From NCBI GenBank assembly GCA_028706315.1, contig JAQWBP010000001.1:10206-74205 (forward strand): DNA of 64,000 nucleotides. Direction: 5' to 3'. Below, piece by piece: positions 18,684-28,844 of this stretch (position 1 is the stretch's first letter; each line of letters starts with the position of its first letter). The notes under the pieces were generated by a model. That model saw nothing but the letters and a program-made list of their open reading frames with translations, ran no database searches and had not been told where the DNA came from. The translations under genes were made by a program, and so were the position numbers. Source of the stretch: Syntrophomonadaceae bacterium. Its GTDB lineage: Bacteria > Bacillota > Syntrophomonadia > Syntrophomonadales > Syntrophomonadaceae.

Positions 18684-18703
18684 TGCATGTAAAAATACAT
18701 GCA
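18684..18703. promoter_or_regulatory. Palindromic operator candidate upstream of the soluble FDH operon
   Basis: TGCATGTA (18684-18691) and TACATGCA (18696-18703) form a perfect 8-bp inverted repeat around an AAAA spacer, ending 34 bp before the first FDH gene. No U tract follows and a ribosome binding site lies between, so it reads better as a protein-binding site than as a terminator. The remainder of 18386-18683 is AT-rich with no recognisable gene. Confidence 0.45.
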
Positions 18704-18737
18704 GGCAGGTATAAATAAATAATGGGGAGGTGAAGTG

Positions 18738-19184
18738 ATGGCTAACTACAAGGACATCATTAATAGCTGCAGGGAAAAAAGGGGTGGTATTATTGAAGCT
18801 TTTCATGCACTACAAGCAGAATACAATTATATCCCCCAAGATGCCCTGGTAGAAGCAGCCAGGGTTTTTGGTGTATCGGAAGCACAGGCTTATGGGGTAG
18901 CTACGTTTTATTCTTATCTATCGGTTGAGAACCGCGGTAAGTATATAATTCGTATGTGCGAGAGCGCACCTTGTCATGTTGCTGGCGCAGACGCAGTAAT
19001 TAGAGCTATAGAGAATTATCTGGATATTAAAGTCGGAGAAACAACTGCTGATGGAAAATTTACAATTGAACTATGCGAATGTATCGGTCAATGCCAGGCG
19101 ACTCCAGTGATTACAATTAATAGCCAGCCGGTGTTTAACGTTACCCCGGAAAAAGTACCTGAAATCTTGGATGCCTGTAAATAA
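18738..19184 (+). CDS. NuoE-like [2Fe-2S] subunit of the NAD-linked formate dehydrogenase
   Basis: A 148-residue thioredoxin-fold [2Fe-2S] protein of the NuoE/HydC (24-kDa) family. The four cluster ligands are visible as CESAPC and CECIGQC. It would pass electrons between the flavin subunit and the catalytic subunit. ATG 18738 is eight bases after GGGGAGG; a GTG at 18735 is also in frame. It is the first gene of a three-gene operon with the NuoF-like and Sec-containing FDH genes. Confidence 0.92.
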   Translation: MANYKDIINSCREKRGGIIEAFHALQAEYNYIPQDALVEAARVFGVSEAQAYGVATFYSYLSVENRGKYIIRMCESAPCHVAGADAVIRAIENYLDIKVGETTADGKFTIELCECIGQCQATPVITINSQPVFNVTPEKVPEILDACK

Positions 19185-19201
19185 AGTGAAGGGAGGGAAA
19201 A

Positions 19202-20422
19202 GTGGTGGCTGAAGAATTGCGTGTTTTATTACAGTACGCAGATCAAATAAATCCTGAAAGTGCCGACGATTATGTGAAAGTCGGTGGCTACAAGGGACTG
19301 GAAAAAGCCCGCAGTATGGATAGAAAAGCCCTGATTGATGAAGTGAAAAAATCGGGGTTGCGTGGTCGTGGCGGAGCTGGTTTTAATGCTGGCATGAAAT
19401 GGAGCTTTGTTCCCCAGGATGCACCTATTAAGTATGTTGTTTGCAACCTGGATGAAGGAGAGCCGGGAACTTATAAAGACAGGATCATCTGTGAGAAAAA
19501 TGCCCAGGCATTATTAGAAGGAATGGCGATTTGTGGTACTGCCATTAGCTCGAAACAAGGCTATATATACTGCCGTGGTGAATATCCTTTTGTTGTTGAA
19601 CTTTTAAAAAATGCCATAAAGAGTGCGAAAGCAAGTGGGGCATTAGGTGATTTTGATATAGAAGTTCGTATGGGCGCAGGTGCATACGTATGTGGAGAGG
19701 AAACAGCGTTAATTGAATCAATTGAAGGGCACCGAGGAGAACCGAGATTTAAACCTCCTTTTCCCGGAGTTGAAGGCCTGTGGGCAGCACCTACAGTTGT
19801 AAACAATGTTGAAACTTTTGCCTGCTTACCTAATATACTCGCAAATGGTGCGGAATGGTTCGCTGGGATAGGAGCTACTCGTTATCCAGGAACTAAGATA
19901 GTGACCTTAACTGGTGATATTGAAAATGCTACTTACTTTGAAGTACCAACTAATGTAACTCTCAGGGATGTCATCTTTACTCTCGGAGGGGGAGTGAAGA
20001 ATGGGAAAAAATTTAAAGCTGTACAGGTAGGAGGAACTTCTGGTGCATTTATCCCTGAACAGAACCTGGATACTCAGATAGATTTTGATTCCATGGGTAG
20101 TATTGGAGCCGCTTTAGGTTCAGGTGCTGTATTCGTTTTAGATGAGACCAGAGACATAGTTGATGTTGTCACCCGAATATCTAAATTCTTTGAACATGAA
20201 TCCTGTGGTAAATGTAATCCCTGCCGTGAAGGTACATTCCGTCTCAGGGAAATTATGGAGAAAGTTAATGCGGGCAGAGGAACAACTCAGGATATGGATA
20301 ACCTCCTACTGTTATCCAAGGTTATGCAAAAGGCAGCTTTATGCGGTCTGGGACAAGCGGCGCCTATTCCAATAGAATCAACCATAAAACACTTCAGATA
20401 CGAATATTTGAGAAAGATATAG
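19202..20422 (+). CDS. NuoF-like NAD(H)/FMN subunit of the formate dehydrogenase
   Basis: A 406-residue flavoprotein of the NuoF/HydB family, with the NADH-binding glycine region GRGGAGFNAGMKW, the FMN-binding CNLDEGEPGT and YVCGEETALIESIEG segments, and a C-terminal [4Fe-4S] site (CGKCNPCREGT). It is the shorter form: it has neither the N-terminal thioredoxin-like nor the C-terminal ferredoxin domain found in about 600-residue HydB proteins. It links formate oxidation or CO2 reduction to NAD(H). Whether the complex also uses ferredoxin (electron bifurcation) cannot be read from the sequence. Confidence 0.93.
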   Translation: MVAEELRVLLQYADQINPESADDYVKVGGYKGLEKARSMDRKALIDEVKKSGLRGRGGAGFNAGMKWSFVPQDAPIKYVVCNLDEGEPGTYKDRIICEKNAQALLEGMAICGTAISSKQGYIYCRGEYPFVVELLKNAIKSAKASGALGDFDIEVRMGAGAYVCGEETALIESIEGHRGEPRFKPPFPGVEGLWAAPTVVNNVETFACLPNILANGAEWFAGIGATRYPGTKIVTLTGDIENATYFEVPTNVTLRDVIFTLGGGVKNGKKFKAVQVGGTSGAFIPEQNLDTQIDFDSMGSIGAALGSGAVFVLDETRDIVDVVTRISKFFEHESCGKCNPCREGTFRLREIMEKVNAGRGTTQDMDNLLLLSKVMQKAALCGLGQAAPIPIESTIKHFRYEYLRKI

Positions 20423-20450
20423 TAATTCTCAAGGGAAAGGAGGATAATGC

Positions 20451-23156
20451 ATGATTAGCCTGACAATAGATGGCAGGGAAATACAGGTGCCTAGGGGTAC
20501 GACGCTTTTGACAGCTTGCCGTCAAGCAGGAGCAGATATACCCACTCTATGCTATGATCCTGATTTAAGGCTTGCAGGTTCGTGCCGCATGTGTGTCGTG
20601 GAAGTGAAAGGCCGGCGTAACCTAGTAGCTGGCTGTGTAACTCCCGCGGAGAATAACATGGTAGTTGAAACTGAAAGTCCCGACGTAGTTGAATCAAGAA
20701 AAATCATTCTTGAACTCCTGCTGGCAAGACATAAACTGACATGCCACACTTGTGAAAGCGATGGCAGCTGCAAATTGCAGGACTATTGCTATAGGTACGG
20801 TGTTACTGATTCGCGGTTTACGGGAGAATTCCATGATGGGCCGCATTTTAGCAAAGAAGATGCTAATCCTTTTATTAAACGGGATTATGATAAATGTATT
20901 ATGTGTACCCGTTGTGTACGGGCCTGTGAAGAAATAACTGGTGCCCAGGCGATTAATGTGATGAACAGAGGACATCATGCTAAAATAGCTACTATTTTTG
21001 ATGGGAATTTAGAAGATTCACCCTGTGTCTTCTGTGGTCAATGTATTATGGTTTGTCCAGTAGGGGCCTTAACAAGTAAGGTTGCGGCTGGAAAAGGAAA
21101 ATCATATCAAACCGAAAAGGTGTTAACTACATGCACCTACTGTGGTACAGGTTGCACCCTGGAACTTAATGTTAAAGACGATAAGGTTGTTGGTGTTACT
21201 TCAGTACGGGACGAAAACTGGAGCCCGGTAAATAGAGGAGCTTTATGTGTAAAAGGTCGTTTTGGCTGGGATTTTATTAACTCCAGTGACCGTCTGACTA
21301 CACCACTTATACGCGAGAATGGTGAATTGCGGCCTGCAAGCTGGGATGAAGCTCTAGATTTTACAGCAGCTAAAATTAAGGAAATAAAAGGTGAACATGG
21401 GCCTGATTCGCTAGCTATGTTTTCGTCAGCCAGAGTAACTAATGAGGAAAATTATCTGGCGCAAAAACTAATGAGGGCGGCTATAGGTACCAACAATGTC
21501 GATCATTGTGCCCGTCTCTGACACTCCGTAACTGTCGCCGGTCTGGGGGCAGCATTCGGGAGTGGTGCAATGACCAACTCTATAAATGAACTGGAAGCCG
21601 ATGCAAAATGCGTCTTCCTTATAGGGACTAATACTACAGAAAATCACCCGGTGATTGGCTATAAGATTAAGCAAAACGTTCGTAAAAATGGAGCTAAATT
21701 AGTGGTAGCCGATCCGCGCAGAATTGAACTGGCTGAGATGGCTGACGTTTATATGAAATTTAAGCCAGGCACAGATGTTGCACTTATCAATGCGATGATG
21801 AATGTCATAATAAATGAAGAATTATTAGACAAGGAATTTATCACTAATCGTACTGAAGGATTTGAAGAAATGGCTGCTGTTATAGCACAATACACCCCCG
21901 AATATGCGGAAGAAATTACCGAAGTTCCTGCAGAAGATATTAGAAAAGCTGCCCGGCTTTATGCCGAAGCAGATACAGCTTCAATTTGTTATGCTATGGG
22001 GATTACTCAGCATAGTACTGGTACCGATAATGTTAAATCAGTTTGTAACCTGGCTTTACTTACAGGAAACCTGGGTAAACCAGGAACAGGTGTAAATCCA
22101 TTGCGTGGACAGAATAACGTACAAGGTGCCTGCGATATGGGGGCATTACCAGTAACTTACCCCGCCTATCAGAAGGTAACTGATAGTGCAGTTCGGGAGA
22201 AATTCGAAAAAGCCTGGGGAGTAAGCTTATCTCCAAACAATGGGTTAACCTTAACGGCAGCAATAAACAAAGCATATAGCAAAGAACTAAAAGGGCTCAT
22301 GGTTATAGGGGAGAATCCTATGGTAAGTGATCCAGACCTTAAGCATGTAGAAGAGGCTCTGGATAACCTTGAGCTTTTGATGGTACAAGATATCTTCTTC
22401 ACCGAAACAGCTAGAAAAGCGGATGTAGTTTTCCCGGGAGTAACATTTGCTGAAACAGATGGGACCTTTACTAATACCGAAAGAAGGGTACAGCGAGTCC
22501 GCCAGGCTATAAGTCCCAGGGGAGGCACACTTCCTGACTGGCAGATACTTTGCGAATTATCTAAGCGGTTAGGATATCCAATGAATTATTCATCTCCAGA
22601 AGAAATATTCGATGAAATGAAAACAGTTACACCTTCATATGCAGGTATGACTTATACGCGGCTCGAAGGAAAAGGACTACATTGGCCTTGTCCGAATGAA
22701 GAACATATGGGAACACCGGTTCTTCATAAAGAAAAATTTAACCGGGGTTTAGGTTTATTCCATGCTATAGAATTTAAGGATCCTGCAGAATTACCAGATG
22801 AAGAATATCCTTTAATTTTATCTACAGGTAGAAACCTATTCCATTACCATACTGGTACAATGACCAGAAGATCTTCGGCTCTGAATAAGCACGTTCCAGA
22901 AAATGAAGTACAGATTAATCCTGCTACAGCAGAAAGGCTCAATATAGTTAATGGAGAAAAGGTTAAAGTTGTTACCAGGCGCGGTAATATAGAGGTGAAA
23001 GCTAAAGTAACAGATATAGTAAATGAAAACGTAATATTTACCTATTTCCATTTCAGCGAAGCTGCAGCTAATATGCTTACTAATGCGGATTCTCTTGATC
23101 CAGTAGCTGGAATTCCTGAGTACAAGGTATGTGCAGCCAGGGTAGAAAAGATATAG
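20451..23156 (+). CDS. fdhA: Selenocysteine formate dehydrogenase, catalytic subunit (NuoG-like N-terminus)
   Basis: One reading frame of 901 residues is interrupted only by TGA at 21519, which encodes selenocysteine at residue 357 in the context DHCARL-Sec-HSVTVAG, the FDH active-site motif. N-terminal iron-sulfur modules come first: [2Fe-2S] ligands Cys34, Cys45, Cys48 and Cys62; a His-Cys [4Fe-4S] segment; CIMCTRC and CVFCGQC. Then come the CTYCGTGC cluster and the molybdopterin domains. A SECIS hairpin follows the TGA. No signal peptide is seen, so it is cytoplasmic, partnered by the two preceding genes. The cofactor is Mo- or W-bis-MGD. Automated callers will probably split or truncate this gene at the TGA. 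Confidence 0.97.
21519..21552 (+). promoter_or_regulatory. Selenocysteine codon and SECIS element of the soluble FDH
   Basis: After TGA 21519-21521, the arm CTGTCGCC (21532-21539) pairs with GGGGGCAG (21545-21552), with one G-G mismatch and one U-G pair. The apical loop is GGTCT (21540-21544). Eighteen bases separate the TGA from the loop, the same as in E. coli fdhF, and GGUCU is the SelB-binding loop there. Confidence 0.93.
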
Positions 23157-23202
23157 ATATATAAAGATTAGGATTGTATGCAAAAGAAAAAAAGAGAAAA
23201 AA

Positions 23203-23226
23203 AGACCGGGTAGAAATACCCGGTCT
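23203..23226. terminator. Bidirectional terminator between convergent FDH operons
   Basis: AGACCGGGTA (23203-23212) and TACCCGGTCT (23217-23226) form a perfect 10-bp stem with a GAAA loop. On the minus strand it is followed by a long T tract (the A-rich run at 23183-23203), making it a strong terminator for fdhE. On the plus strand the tail is weak but it lies 46 bp after the FDH stop. Confidence 0.8.
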
Positions 23227-23319
23227 TCTAATTGCGGTGCGCCCGGCAGGGGCGCTGACTTTATGCTATTATATTATTAATTAATGACCAGGATACTTAT
23301 TAGCACTAATCTGTCTTTT

Positions 23320-24147
23320 TTAGTAATCATGATTATTGTAACCTTTCTCCTGGGCTAACATATCAAGATAAACAGTTTCAATATTGGCTATGAACATATC
23401 AGTAGTCTTTCCGGCTGTTCTTTCATCATAAGTCTTAAGGTATCCTTTGCATTTCTCACAAACATATAATTGATAAGCATCATCATTTTCTACGCTGAGA
23501 TACTTTACCGTACCTGGCTCGTCATTATCACAATGAACGCATTTTAAGTACCGTGTTTCCCATTCGATGAAACAACGGTCGCAAAACATAAATCTACGGC
23601 CATCGTTGGTTCTAAGGCGGCTAAAGTGTGATCTGCTCCCGCAGACAGGACACTCCCGAGAAAAGTTCCATGATTGGAATTCATCATTAGCTATAGCCTC
23701 CTGATATGGAGCTGCATATACTCTGAGGAAAGGTCTAAGGGCATGGTCCAACACAAAGAAAAGTAAGTCACCTGGGACATTAATATCAGCTGCCAGATCA
23801 TTAAAGTATTTCAGGTCATCAGCAATTATTTTTGCCATTATGGTGGAAAAACTTAGTTCATCGATGTAATCATAAACAGCTTTTAGTTTTTCTGCTGCTT
23901 GTGGGCGTACTCTGCTAAGAAAGTCTAGTAAATTTATAAACATCGTTTTATACTGATCGATATCAATTTTTAGTTTATGTATTTTAACTAAGGGTTTTTT
24001 ATTATTGGCTATAAGTGTTAAAATATCAGCAGTTTCTAATGATAAATCTTTTTGGAGCTTTATCTGTTGTTCATTTTGCCAGGTTTCTAGATTTTTATAA
24101 AAGTCCACATACCCTTCTGGCAGTTCTACAGGTACCTTTCGATTCAT
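23320..24147 (-). CDS. fdhE: Formate dehydrogenase accessory protein FdhE
   Basis: A 275-residue FdhE-family protein with four CxxC pairs in the second half (CPVCGSRSHF, CDRC, CVHC and CEKC), a rubredoxin-like zinc/iron-binding arrangement. FdhE binds the catalytic subunit of exported FDHs and is needed for their activity and assembly before Tat export. The start ATG 24147 has AAGGGGTGG upstream; a longer in-frame reading to 24183 lacks this. It is the last gene after the membrane-bound FDH genes, which matches its role. Confidence 0.92.
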   Translation of the reverse strand: MNRKVPVELPEGYVDFYKNLETWQNEQQIKLQKDLSLETADILTLIANNKKPLVKIHKLKIDIDQYKTMFINLLDFLSRVRPQAAEKLKAVYDYIDELSFSTIMAKIIADDLKYFNDLAADINVPGDLLFFVLDHALRPFLRVYAAPYQEAIANDEFQSWNFSRECPVCGSRSHFSRLRTNDGRRFMFCDRCFIEWETRYLKCVHCDNDEPGTVKYLSVENDDAYQLYVCEKCKGYLKTYDERTAGKTTDMFIANIETVYLDMLAQEKGYNNHDY

Positions 24148-24211
24148 TAAATACCACCCCTTCTTATATTCGACCTTCCACAAAAGTAACGGACGGAAAA
24201 ACCTAGTTTTA

Positions 24212-24238
24212 AAAAAGGGGGAAATGCTCCCCCTTTTT
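24212..24238 (-). terminator. Hairpin between the cytochrome b gene and fdhE
   Basis: AAAAAGGGGGA (24212-24222) pairs with TCCCCCTTTTT (24228-24238) around AATGC. Read on the minus strand it has a GC core followed by a T run, a good terminator. fdhE lies about 65 bp beyond it, so fdhE is either made by read-through at a lower level or has its own promoter. Confidence 0.75.
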
Positions 24239-24253
24239 ATTTAAAGACCATAA

Positions 24254-24943
24254 TTATTCTTTTTCGGCATCAGCTTTCTCACCATAGGCCTCTTCATACC
24301 ATATTGGGTGATGGTGTTTGGCCCAGTCTTCGCGAACTGTTCCTTTCCACATGCCCCAGAAAGATTCTCCAGAACCGGGATGGAAAGAACCTAGGTAACC
24401 ATGCATACAAACCATAAATGTTGCAAAGACCATAGCTATATCATGAGTTGGATAAGCAACCCGAACTAACCCTGCCGGGAATATAGCCGGAAACCACATT
24501 ATATAGCCACTCAGGACTAGAAAGATAACACATGTAGGGGTTAGCATAGAATTACCTTTTTCACCGCCGTTAAACCTGGTCTGCGGAGGCATTTTTACTG
24601 GAAGGCCTAGAAAATCAAGTGGAAACTTCATAACAAATATGATGTCGTTCATGCCAAAGCGAAGCAGGTCTTTAACCCAGGATATAATACCTTTAAAATC
24701 AAATAAGACAAAGAATGCAATAAACAGGGTTAGTAAAACAGCTGCGATCCTGTGAACAAGACCAGCACCAGCATAACCACCAAAAATGGTTGCCAGCCAG
24801 TCCATACCATCACAGAAGAGAACTAGACCGGTAAAGAGACAGAGAATAAAAGTAACAGTATGGCCCCAGTGGGTTATTCTTGCCACTGCATTAAAACGTT
24901 CGACTCTATTTATATCATCTCTATATTCGGGAACCCATTGCAT
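24254..24943 (-). CDS. Formate dehydrogenase cytochrome b subunit (FdnI-like)
   Basis: A 229-residue membrane protein of the formate dehydrogenase gamma (cytochrome b556) family. Four hydrophobic segments are visible (around residues 27-45, 62-82, 133-153 and 165-185), with candidate haem-ligand histidines at HWGHTV near the first segment, HR before the second, and HDIAM and HGYLGS in the last. It would take electrons from the iron-sulfur subunit to the quinone pool or another membrane carrier. Its start overlaps the stop of the upstream gene by one base. Confidence 0.92.
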   Translation of the reverse strand: MQWVPEYRDDINRVERFNAVARITHWGHTVTFILCLFTGLVLFCDGMDWLATIFGGYAGAGLVHRIAAVLLTLFIAFFVLFDFKGIISWVKDLLRFGMNDIIFVMKFPLDFLGLPVKMPPQTRFNGGEKGNSMLTPTCVIFLVLSGYIMWFPAIFPAGLVRVAYPTHDIAMVFATFMVCMHGYLGSFHPGSGESFWGMWKGTVREDWAKHHHPIWYEEAYGEKADAEKE

Positions 24944-25746
24944 TACTCATGCCCCCCTTCACCGTGTTCACCATGCTTATTAGCCAGAATACGTGTCGTT
25001 ACAAAGCTAGTTGCAGAACCGAGCAGTGCTAGTGGTATTAACCAGCCCAAATATGGCTGTACCCAATTCTGCCAGAAAGGAATCTGTCCGGGAACTTTCG
25101 GATCAACTGGTAGATCAAATTTGTCAGGACTATCAGTTAGGACATAAAGCATATTTAATCCACCAAGTTCAAATTTCCCATAAATCGTAGCATTAGGGAA
25201 TCCGTTGACCCGTAGGAATTTAACCCGTTCTTCAGCGTACTGCATGAGCTCATCTCTATCACCGAATTGTAGTGCATCAGTTGGGCAGGTTCTTACACAG
25301 GCCGGTGTTAAACCTTCTTCAACTCGCTCATAACAGAGGGTGCATTTTGTAACAATATCCTGACGCTTTCTATATTTCGGTATATGGAAGGGACAGGCAT
25401 AAGAACAATATTGACAACCAATACAATTGTCATAATCTTTGAGTACTGCACCCCAGTCATTAATATAAATACATTTTCTGGGGCATACATCCATACATGC
25501 AGGTTCAAAACAATGCATACACTGATATTTCAGAAAATTCCACTGTACATCAGCTGCCGGATCATCCTCGTGTTCGATAAATTTTACTATGGTATAAGTA
25601 TCACCATTAGTATCTTTGTGGGTCTGATAATTACCCTTAAAAGGTTCGATTACAGCTGGTAATTGATTCCAGTCTTTACATGCTACCTGGCAAGCACGGC
25701 AGGCTATACATTTACTAACATCATATAAATTGGTTTTTCTTGCCAT
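24943..25746 (-). CDS. Formate dehydrogenase iron-sulfur subunit (FdnH-like)
   Basis: A 267-residue ferredoxin-type subunit with four [4Fe-4S] motifs: CIACRACQVAC, CMHCFEPACMDVC, CIGCQYCSYAC and CTLCYERVEEGLTPAC followed by CPTDAL. A C-terminal transmembrane helix (LGWLIPLALLGSATSFV) anchors it, as in FdnH. The start ATG 25746 follows AAGGAGGG; an in-frame ATG at 25776 lies inside the catalytic gene. It couples the exported catalytic subunit to the cytochrome b. Confidence 0.95.
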   Translation of the reverse strand: MARKTNLYDVSKCIACRACQVACKDWNQLPAVIEPFKGNYQTHKDTNGDTYTIVKFIEHEDDPAADVQWNFLKYQCMHCFEPACMDVCPRKCIYINDWGAVLKDYDNCIGCQYCSYACPFHIPKYRKRQDIVTKCTLCYERVEEGLTPACVRTCPTDALQFGDRDELMQYAEERVKFLRVNGFPNATIYGKFELGGLNMLYVLTDSPDKFDLPVDPKVPGQIPFWQNWVQPYLGWLIPLALLGSATSFVTTRILANKHGEHGEGGHE

Positions 25747-25748
25747 AG

Positions 25749-28700
25749 TTAAGCCCTCCTTATATCGCATAGCCATGCTTTATATTCTGGAATCAGAGTA
25801 TTACCATCACCTATATGTGGTGTTAAACGGTTAGCTGGGTCTCCAGTAGCATAGCCGTTAAATCCGAAGTGCCATATAACTCCTATATGGTGAACTTCTT
25901 GTCCCTGGATATTCATAGGTTTAATTCGCTTGGTAACACAGGCAACAGCCTTTATATCGCCTCGGGTGGTACTTATGATCACTTCGCGGCCGTTTTTGAT
26001 TCCTTTGGCTCTAGCAAGTTGCTCGCTCAGTTCGACAAAAACATTGGGTACCAGTTCAGCCAACCAGGGCTGCATCCTGGTCATAACGCCCGACTGCCAG
26101 TGTTCAGTTACACGATAAGTAGTTCCAACTATGGGATACTTGTCGGATGTACCACGTTTATCAGGCTCCCATTCAATTACTACTGGATTAAATTCCTGGC
26201 TGCCCAGCAGATTCTTAACCGGGCTTTCCCAGGGTTCATAGTGCTCAGGTAATGGTCCTTCATTACATGTACTGTATAAGCAACCTACTTCTTCCGGTCG
26301 CATTATAAAAGCGTTTCGTCCACCTGGACCATTAGGATCTTTATTTTTTCCGAAGTCTGGTATATCATTACCTACCCATGCATCACCATCCCAGAAGATG
26401 GAAACCCTATCCATATCCCAGGGCTGCCCTTCTGGTGTTGATGAACAGCGGTTATAAATGATACGCCGGTTTATGGGCCAGCACCAGGCCCAGTTCAAGT
26501 AACTGCCAATAGGTTTGACATCACTATAACCTACATCGCGGTTGTCTCTTCTGCGGGCCAGATAGTCTTTTTCGGGGTTACCAGTATCTTCGGGATAACA
26601 ACCGGAATAAATCCAGATGGCACAGGAAGTAGTACCATCATCTTTTAGTTTGGTGAAGTTAAGCAGCTGTTTTCCTGGTTTGCCGTTGACAATTTCAAAA
26701 CCGTTTATATCGCGGGCAACTTTATTAATATCAGGATGGTCGCTATCGCCATAATCCCAAGTTAACCGGGTGATCGGCTCATCCTGAGGTTTGGTACTAC
26801 CTTCGTACAACTTCTTAAGTCTTCTCATGAGCATGTGGGCAATTTCTAAGTCTGCCTTGGATTCTCCTACCGGATCAACTGCTTTCCAGCGATACTGCAT
26901 CCATCTACCACTATTAGAAATAGAACCATCTTTTTCATAAGAGCTGCAGGCAGGTAAGAAAAATACTTCAGTATCAATTTCTTCCGGCCGTTTTATCTTA
27001 TAAACATCGTTGTCAGTTGGTCTGTCCATAGCTTTATAACTCCAAAATTCTGAAGTTTCCGTCTGCCATAGGTCGATGGCTACCATCCATTTGAGGTTGG
27101 CTAAAGCCGCCTGTTCTTTATTAGCATTAGGGCCACCAACTATGGGATTAGAACCCCAGATGAACAAACCTTCTATTTCTTTATTGTACATAGCTTCAAA
27201 GAGGGCAATGTGTGCATATTGTTTGCCATCAATTCGTTTAGGCAGATAGTGGTAAGATTTTTCCGGGTCATCATCCATCCAGTAGCTCTTGAGCAGACTA
27301 GCCACCCATTTGGGGGTATTGACTTTAAACCCTGTTTTTGGTGTTTCTTTGGCTAGGAATGTAGCATAGTCGGGATGTTTTTGAGCTTCAGGGGAGTTGA
27401 TATAACCGGGTATAATATGGAATAAAAGAGCCCAGTCAGTAGAACCCTGAACATTTGATTCACCGCGCAGGGCATTAACCCCGCCACCTGCTCGGCCAAT
27501 ATTACCCAGCAGCAGCTGCAGCATAGCATAACTTCTGACGTTTTCAGTTCCTACTGTATGCTGGGTGGTGCCCATAGCATAAAGAATGGTTCCCACTTTA
27601 TCAGGTGCTCCTGTGGCTGCATAAGCTTTTGCTACCTCCAGGAACTTATTCTTTGGTGTTCCGGTAATCTTACAAACAGTATCAATATCGTAGCGGGCAT
27701 AATGTTTCTTCATTAACTGGAGCACACAGCGAGGATCTTCCATAGTCATATCTTTTTCATATTGGTCATCTTCGGTCTTTTTAAACGCCCATTGGCTTTT
27801 GTCATATTTACGCTTAGCCAGATCATAACCAGAGAATAACCCATCATTAAAATCGTAAGAATCAGCAACTATGAAAGTAGCATTTGTAAACCAGCGTAGA
27901 TATTCTTCATGGTATAGCTTATTTTCCAGAATATAATTCATCATACCACCGATAAAGGCGATATCAGTTCCCGACCGCAAAGGGGCATAAATATCGGAAC
28001 GGGCTGATGTTCTGGTAAAACGAGGGTCAACATTGATAATTTTTGCGCCTCGCTTTTCCCGGGCCTCCGTAAGCCACTTAAATGACATGGGATGATTTTC
28101 TGCCGTATTACTACCGATAATTAAAGCGCAGTCAGTATTTTTCATGTCAATGAAATGATTAGTCATTGCTCCGCGACCAAAACTTGGTGCCAGACCGGCA
28201 ACCGTTGCGGAGTGTCAGATACGGGCCTGGTTCTCTAGGAAAGTCATTCCCAGAGATCTGCTCATTTTCGAAACAAGCTGTAGTTCTTCATTATCGAGTG
28301 CAGCTCCTCCAAGGCTTGATAGAGCTTCGCAGCGATTAACTATGATTCCATCTTTGTCCTTGTGCTCAAAATGTTTGTCTCTTGTTTCTTTAACTCGTTT
28401 AGCAATTTCAGTCAGCATCCATTCCCAATCTTTTTCTTCCCACTTGGTGCTTTTGGGGGCCCTATAAAGTGGCTTTGCCATTCTTTTGGGATTAATAATC
28501 TGTTTTCCTGTTTCTGGATCATAGATTTCTCTTAAGTTAAACATTGCGGAACCTTTACTGCAAGCACTCCCCCGATTAATGGGATTGTCAGGGTCACCCT
28601 GGATACTTAATAGCTGAGGTCCATCAGCTGGTGCGCCGTCTCTGGTATAAACCACCAGACCACAGCCACATCCGCAGAATGGGCATATAGATGGTACTGG

Positions 28701-28832
28701 TTTTACACCGTTAGTGCGTGTACCCTTGATTGCACTTGCTGTTGCGGTCATATCGAAACCGAGGTCTACAACCGCAAAACTGGCAACAGTGGCACCGGTT
28801 ACCTTAAAAAAATCTCGGCGGGTAACCTTCAT
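25749..28832 (-). CDS. fdhA: Tat-exported selenocysteine formate dehydrogenase, catalytic subunit (FdnG-like)
   Basis: About 1027 residues, continuous except for TGA at 28217-28215, read as selenocysteine 206 in NQARI-Sec-HSATVAG. The N-terminus has a twin-arginine signal (TRRDFFK, then a hydrophobic run ending TATASA), so the enzyme is exported folded. The N-terminal cluster motif CPFCGCGCG and bis-MGD domains follow. The start is ATG 28832 or GTG 28844; AAAGGAG lies 13 or one base away, so ATG is preferred. It heads the minus-strand operon with the iron-sulfur and cytochrome b genes. An outward-facing FDH suits interspecies formate exchange, which is an inference. Confidence 0.97.
28186..28217 (-). 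promoter_or_regulatory. Selenocysteine codon and SECIS element of the exported FDH
   Basis: On the minus strand, TGA is followed after 18 bases by the loop GGTCT (28196-28192). The flanking arms GGT-T-GCC and GGC-ACC give six pairs with a single bulged U. This copies the E. coli fdhF/fdnG SECIS layout, including the bulged U that SelB contacts, more closely than the soluble FDH hairpin does. Confidence 0.95.
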
Positions 28833-28844
28833 AATAAATTCCAC

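Noticed and set aside
18136-18737. Moco riboswitch upstream of the FDH operon
   Set aside because: I could not build the conserved structure, and the GC-rich part is better explained as an AOR coding relic.
21519-21521. In-frame TGA splitting the soluble FDH gene, which looks like a pseudogene
   Set aside because: The codon sits exactly at the FDH active-site selenocysteine, the frame continues with family sequence, and a GGTCT-loop hairpin follows at the standard distance. The same holds for 28215-28217.
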